A DNA stretch of 64,000 nucleotides from Psoroptes ovis (lineage: Eukaryota > Arthropoda > Arachnida > Sarcoptiformes > Psoroptidae): contig PQWQ01000012.1 in assembly GCA_002943765.1 (NCBI GenBank), positions 558,001 through 622,000 on the forward strand, given 5' to 3'. Under the pieces are notes generated by a model. It searched no databases, was not told the origin of the DNA, and worked only from the letters and a program-made list of their open reading frames with translations. How positions within the stretch are numbered: the stretch's first letter is position 1; the number at the start of each line of letters is the position of its first letter. This document shows, one piece after another, positions 61,828 to 64,000 of this stretch. Made by a program: the position numbers and the translations under genes.

Positions 61828-64000
61828 TTACATATAACTTGGTGCTTCTTGTCCGGTCAACAAACGAAACATTGATGTTGGCATAGTTTTCATATGAATC
61901 TGGTTATACATTTTTTATGTTTTTCATTCATTCATTTCGATGGAAAGATGGCAAAAAAAAGGGAAAATTTGATTAATTTTTTTTCCGATTTAATTAAAAT
62001 ATTTGAAATTATGGAAAAAAACCAGTAATAATAATAGTAATAACAACTTACTTCACCAACTGATGTAGCTAACAGATTTACAATACGATCATGTGGTACA
62101 GCAACGACCTAGAATTTGTTAATTATATAATTTTTATCAAATAATTAAAAAGAGATTATGGAAATTTAGAAAAATTGAAAAAATTTTCTAATTACACTTT
62201 GTCCATTTATTTCAATAATACGATGACCAACACGTACACCGCCACGTTCAGCTATTCCTCCTCGTAATAAACTACAAATCTATTTCGGAAAAAAAAGCAT
62301 TTAATTAATTTTAAGTTAATTATCAATAGTTTAATTGATGGTGAAATTTTATGACACATACAACACCATTTTGTACACTGAATCCTAATTGATATTTGGT
62401 ATCGGGTCGTTTAATTTTCACTTCGACTACCGGTGGACAAGGAACGATTGTAAATTTGACAACAGTTTGATTTTTAGTGTTCTATGAAAACGTGATAATA
62501 AATTTGATTTGATAGAATAGAATGAAAAAAAAAAATTTTCTTTAAAATGAATAAAATACCTTGACATAATTTTGACATGTAGATAATGGAAGACCAACTA
62601 AACTGATACCATTGATAGCAATAATTTGATCGCCAATATTTAATTGTCCACAACGTGCACTGGGACTATTTTGAGCTAAATTAGCAATTACTACTGTTGG
62701 GAGCATTGAACCCCAACCAGATTCAACAATTACGATTCCGAGTATTTCGCCTTTTTGTTTTGGCACAATGACCTAAATTTGTTTTTTTAATTTATTATTG
62801 AAATAACAAATTCAATCGGTTATTTAATTTGTATTTCTTCACGCTAAGCTCCACAAACAACACATACTTCTTTTTGTTTTTCTCTTTTTGAAAACATTTC
62901 CAATTCATCGCCGAATATTTCTTGTGAATTAAGTACTTCTTGATAATCCATTTCTTTCAAAAAACTGCTATCTTTGATGCCATTAGCTTTTAAAAATTCC
63001 ATATAAGCTACTTGAAATGCTTGACCAATCGATTGAGCAATATATTGTGCTTCTTCAGATTCGAATACATGACAAATCATTTTTGGTGAACGTTTTATAT
63101 TTGAATCATTTTGTTGTTCATCTAATTGTGAACGACGTCTTGCCATTAATACTAATAGATCACCAATATCAGCTATGTAAGATATCGTTCTTAATGCATG
63201 ATCCATCATGATTTCCTATCGAAATGAATTTTGCAAAAAAATTTATAGAAAAACTTTTTGTAAAAAAAATGGAAGCATCATACTTTTAAATCAGTATTGA
63301 GAACCATAATCTTTTCAGTCGATATAAATAGATCGACTTCAGTGCTCGGTTGTGATTCTCCTTCCGGGGCCTTCATTTTCAAAAAAGTAAAGAAAAAATC
63401 CAAATTATAAATTTATCAATTTTTGATTAGATAAAATGCAATCCAGTGCTATTCTATGCTTGCTAAATTCACCACTTACCAAAGACTATAAATAAATTTT
63501 CGGAAAGCAAAAATTGAAATTGAAAGAAATTTTTTCAAGTTAAAAATATTCGGCAAAAAAAAGTTGTAAAAATATAAAACAAACCTTTATTCTTGAAACA
63601 GCTTCTTCAGCTTGCATCATTCGTGTTGCTTTTGTTGGTTGTCCATCACAAACTAATTGTGTGGAGCCCAGATAACGTGCACGAAATAGAACACCTTCAA
63701 TCAATACTTTGGATGATTTGGGTAATGATATTCGCACTGTTACAAATCATAAAAATGTAATGAGGACGAATGCATGTTATCAATTAATTTTATTTAATTA
63801 TAAAACATATGAAATGATGACTCACATTCAGAACGAAAGAAGGAAAAAATATTATAAATAATTATTAATAACGATTATTAATGAGAAGTTATTATTGGAA
63901 ATTCAAATTGAAGAAAATTAGTGTGATAAGAATATAAATAGAATAAACATTTCAAAAAAAATTTTTTACCTTCACGTGATGTATTTGAACGTTTATTTTG
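61828..64000 (-). CDS. APBA1: X11/Mint (APBA, lin-10) adaptor: PTB and two PDZ domains, 3' part
   Basis: Nine exons are visible: 61828-61899, 62052-62108, 62196-62279, 62362-62481, 62560-62772, 62868-63215, 63284-63370, 63585-63736 and 63970 to beyond 64000. Phases agree and give 387 residues. The PTB domain runs from KVLIEGVLFRARYLGSTQLV through MMDHALRTISYIADIGDLLV to IAQSIGQAFQVAYMEFL. PDZ1 (KGEILGIVIVESGWGSMLPT, GQLNIGDQIIAING) and PDZ2 (YQLGFSVQNGV, GGVRVGHRIIEING) follow. The protein ends FRLLTGQEAPSYM; in mammals the C-terminal PVYI folds back on PDZ1, and the Tyr here may do the same. X11/Mint proteins bind the NPTY motif of APP and sort membrane proteins at synapses and Golgi; the worm form, LIN-10, acts with LIN-2/LIN-7. 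The Munc18- and CASK-binding N-terminus lies beyond the window. Which paralogue this is cannot be decided, so the symbol names the group. Confidence 0.95.
63480..63485 (-). other. Candidate 6-nt microexon in the APBA PTB domain
   Basis: Within the 214-bp intron between the exons ending at 63585 and starting at 63370, the minus strand reads TTTATTTATAG, TCTTTG, GTAAGTGG: a near-ideal acceptor and donor enclosing six bases. Inclusion would add Ser-Leu in frame (both flanking junctions are phase 0) at the end of AVSRIK. A TTGCTTT element lies about 20 bases upstream of the acceptor. This is sequence inference without transcript support. Confidence 0.4.

Noticed and set aside
1..64000. tRNA, rRNA, snRNA or CRISPR features
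   Set aside because: I looked for B-box-like GGTTCGAATCC, conserved U6 and rRNA words and regularly spaced repeats and found none; a covariance-model search would be needed to exclude degenerate tRNAs.

Overview
The window reads as nuclear DNA of an AT-rich arthropod, most likely an acariform (astigmatid-type) mite. The grounds are roughly 70% A+T, short GT-AG introns (about 60-230 bp), long asparagine/serine/glutamine runs in proteins, and ecdysozoan-like versions of conserved animal genes (the X11/Mint protein resembles the insect form). The species call is inference. There are no bacterial operons, CRISPR arrays, tRNAs or rRNAs that I can see.

Layout. Left edge, minus strand: the 5' part of a type II membrane protein of the glutamate carboxypeptidase II / transferrin-receptor family (1-786, runs off the window). 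A 1.6 kb divergent intergenic region follows. Then comes a complete four-exon pecanex-like protein 4 gene (PCNX4, plus strand, 2380-6259) and, right after its poly(A) signal, a 60-bp foldback carrying CTCF-like AGATGGC cores. From 6.4 to 24.7 kb there is a gene-poor stretch holding a few short, coding-looking plus-strand segments (10.5, 11.2, 12.6, 15.3, 19.6 kb) that I cannot assign. A large BTB/C2H2 zinc-finger transcription factor lies on the minus strand at 24792-28175. It is followed by a 31 kb desert (28.2-59.5 kb) rich in A/T tracts, trinucleotide repeats and small non-autonomous DNA transposons. At the right end are a complete three-exon ADAT3 gene (plus, 59656-60983) with two DRE-like motifs just upstream, and the 3' half of an X11/Mint (APBA, lin-10) gene on the minus strand (61828 to beyond 64000) with PTB and two PDZ domains.

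Mobile elements. I find six ~80-bp palindromic mariner-type MITEs with TA target sites (four packed into 1.6 kb at 44969-46563, single copies at 17.4 and 56.9 kb) and two hAT-type MITEs with perfect 8-bp target-site duplications (48956-49142 and 51063-51226).

The genes do not form a pathway; this is ordinary eukaryotic gene order: divergent (1/PCNX4), isolated developmental-type regulator with large flanks (BTB-ZF), and tail-to-tail (ADAT3/APBA). The points most worth a second look are a 6-nt candidate microexon in the APBA PTB domain, the MITE cluster, the CTCF-like foldback, the BTB domain interrupted by a low-complexity insert, and the unassigned coding-like segments in the left desert.
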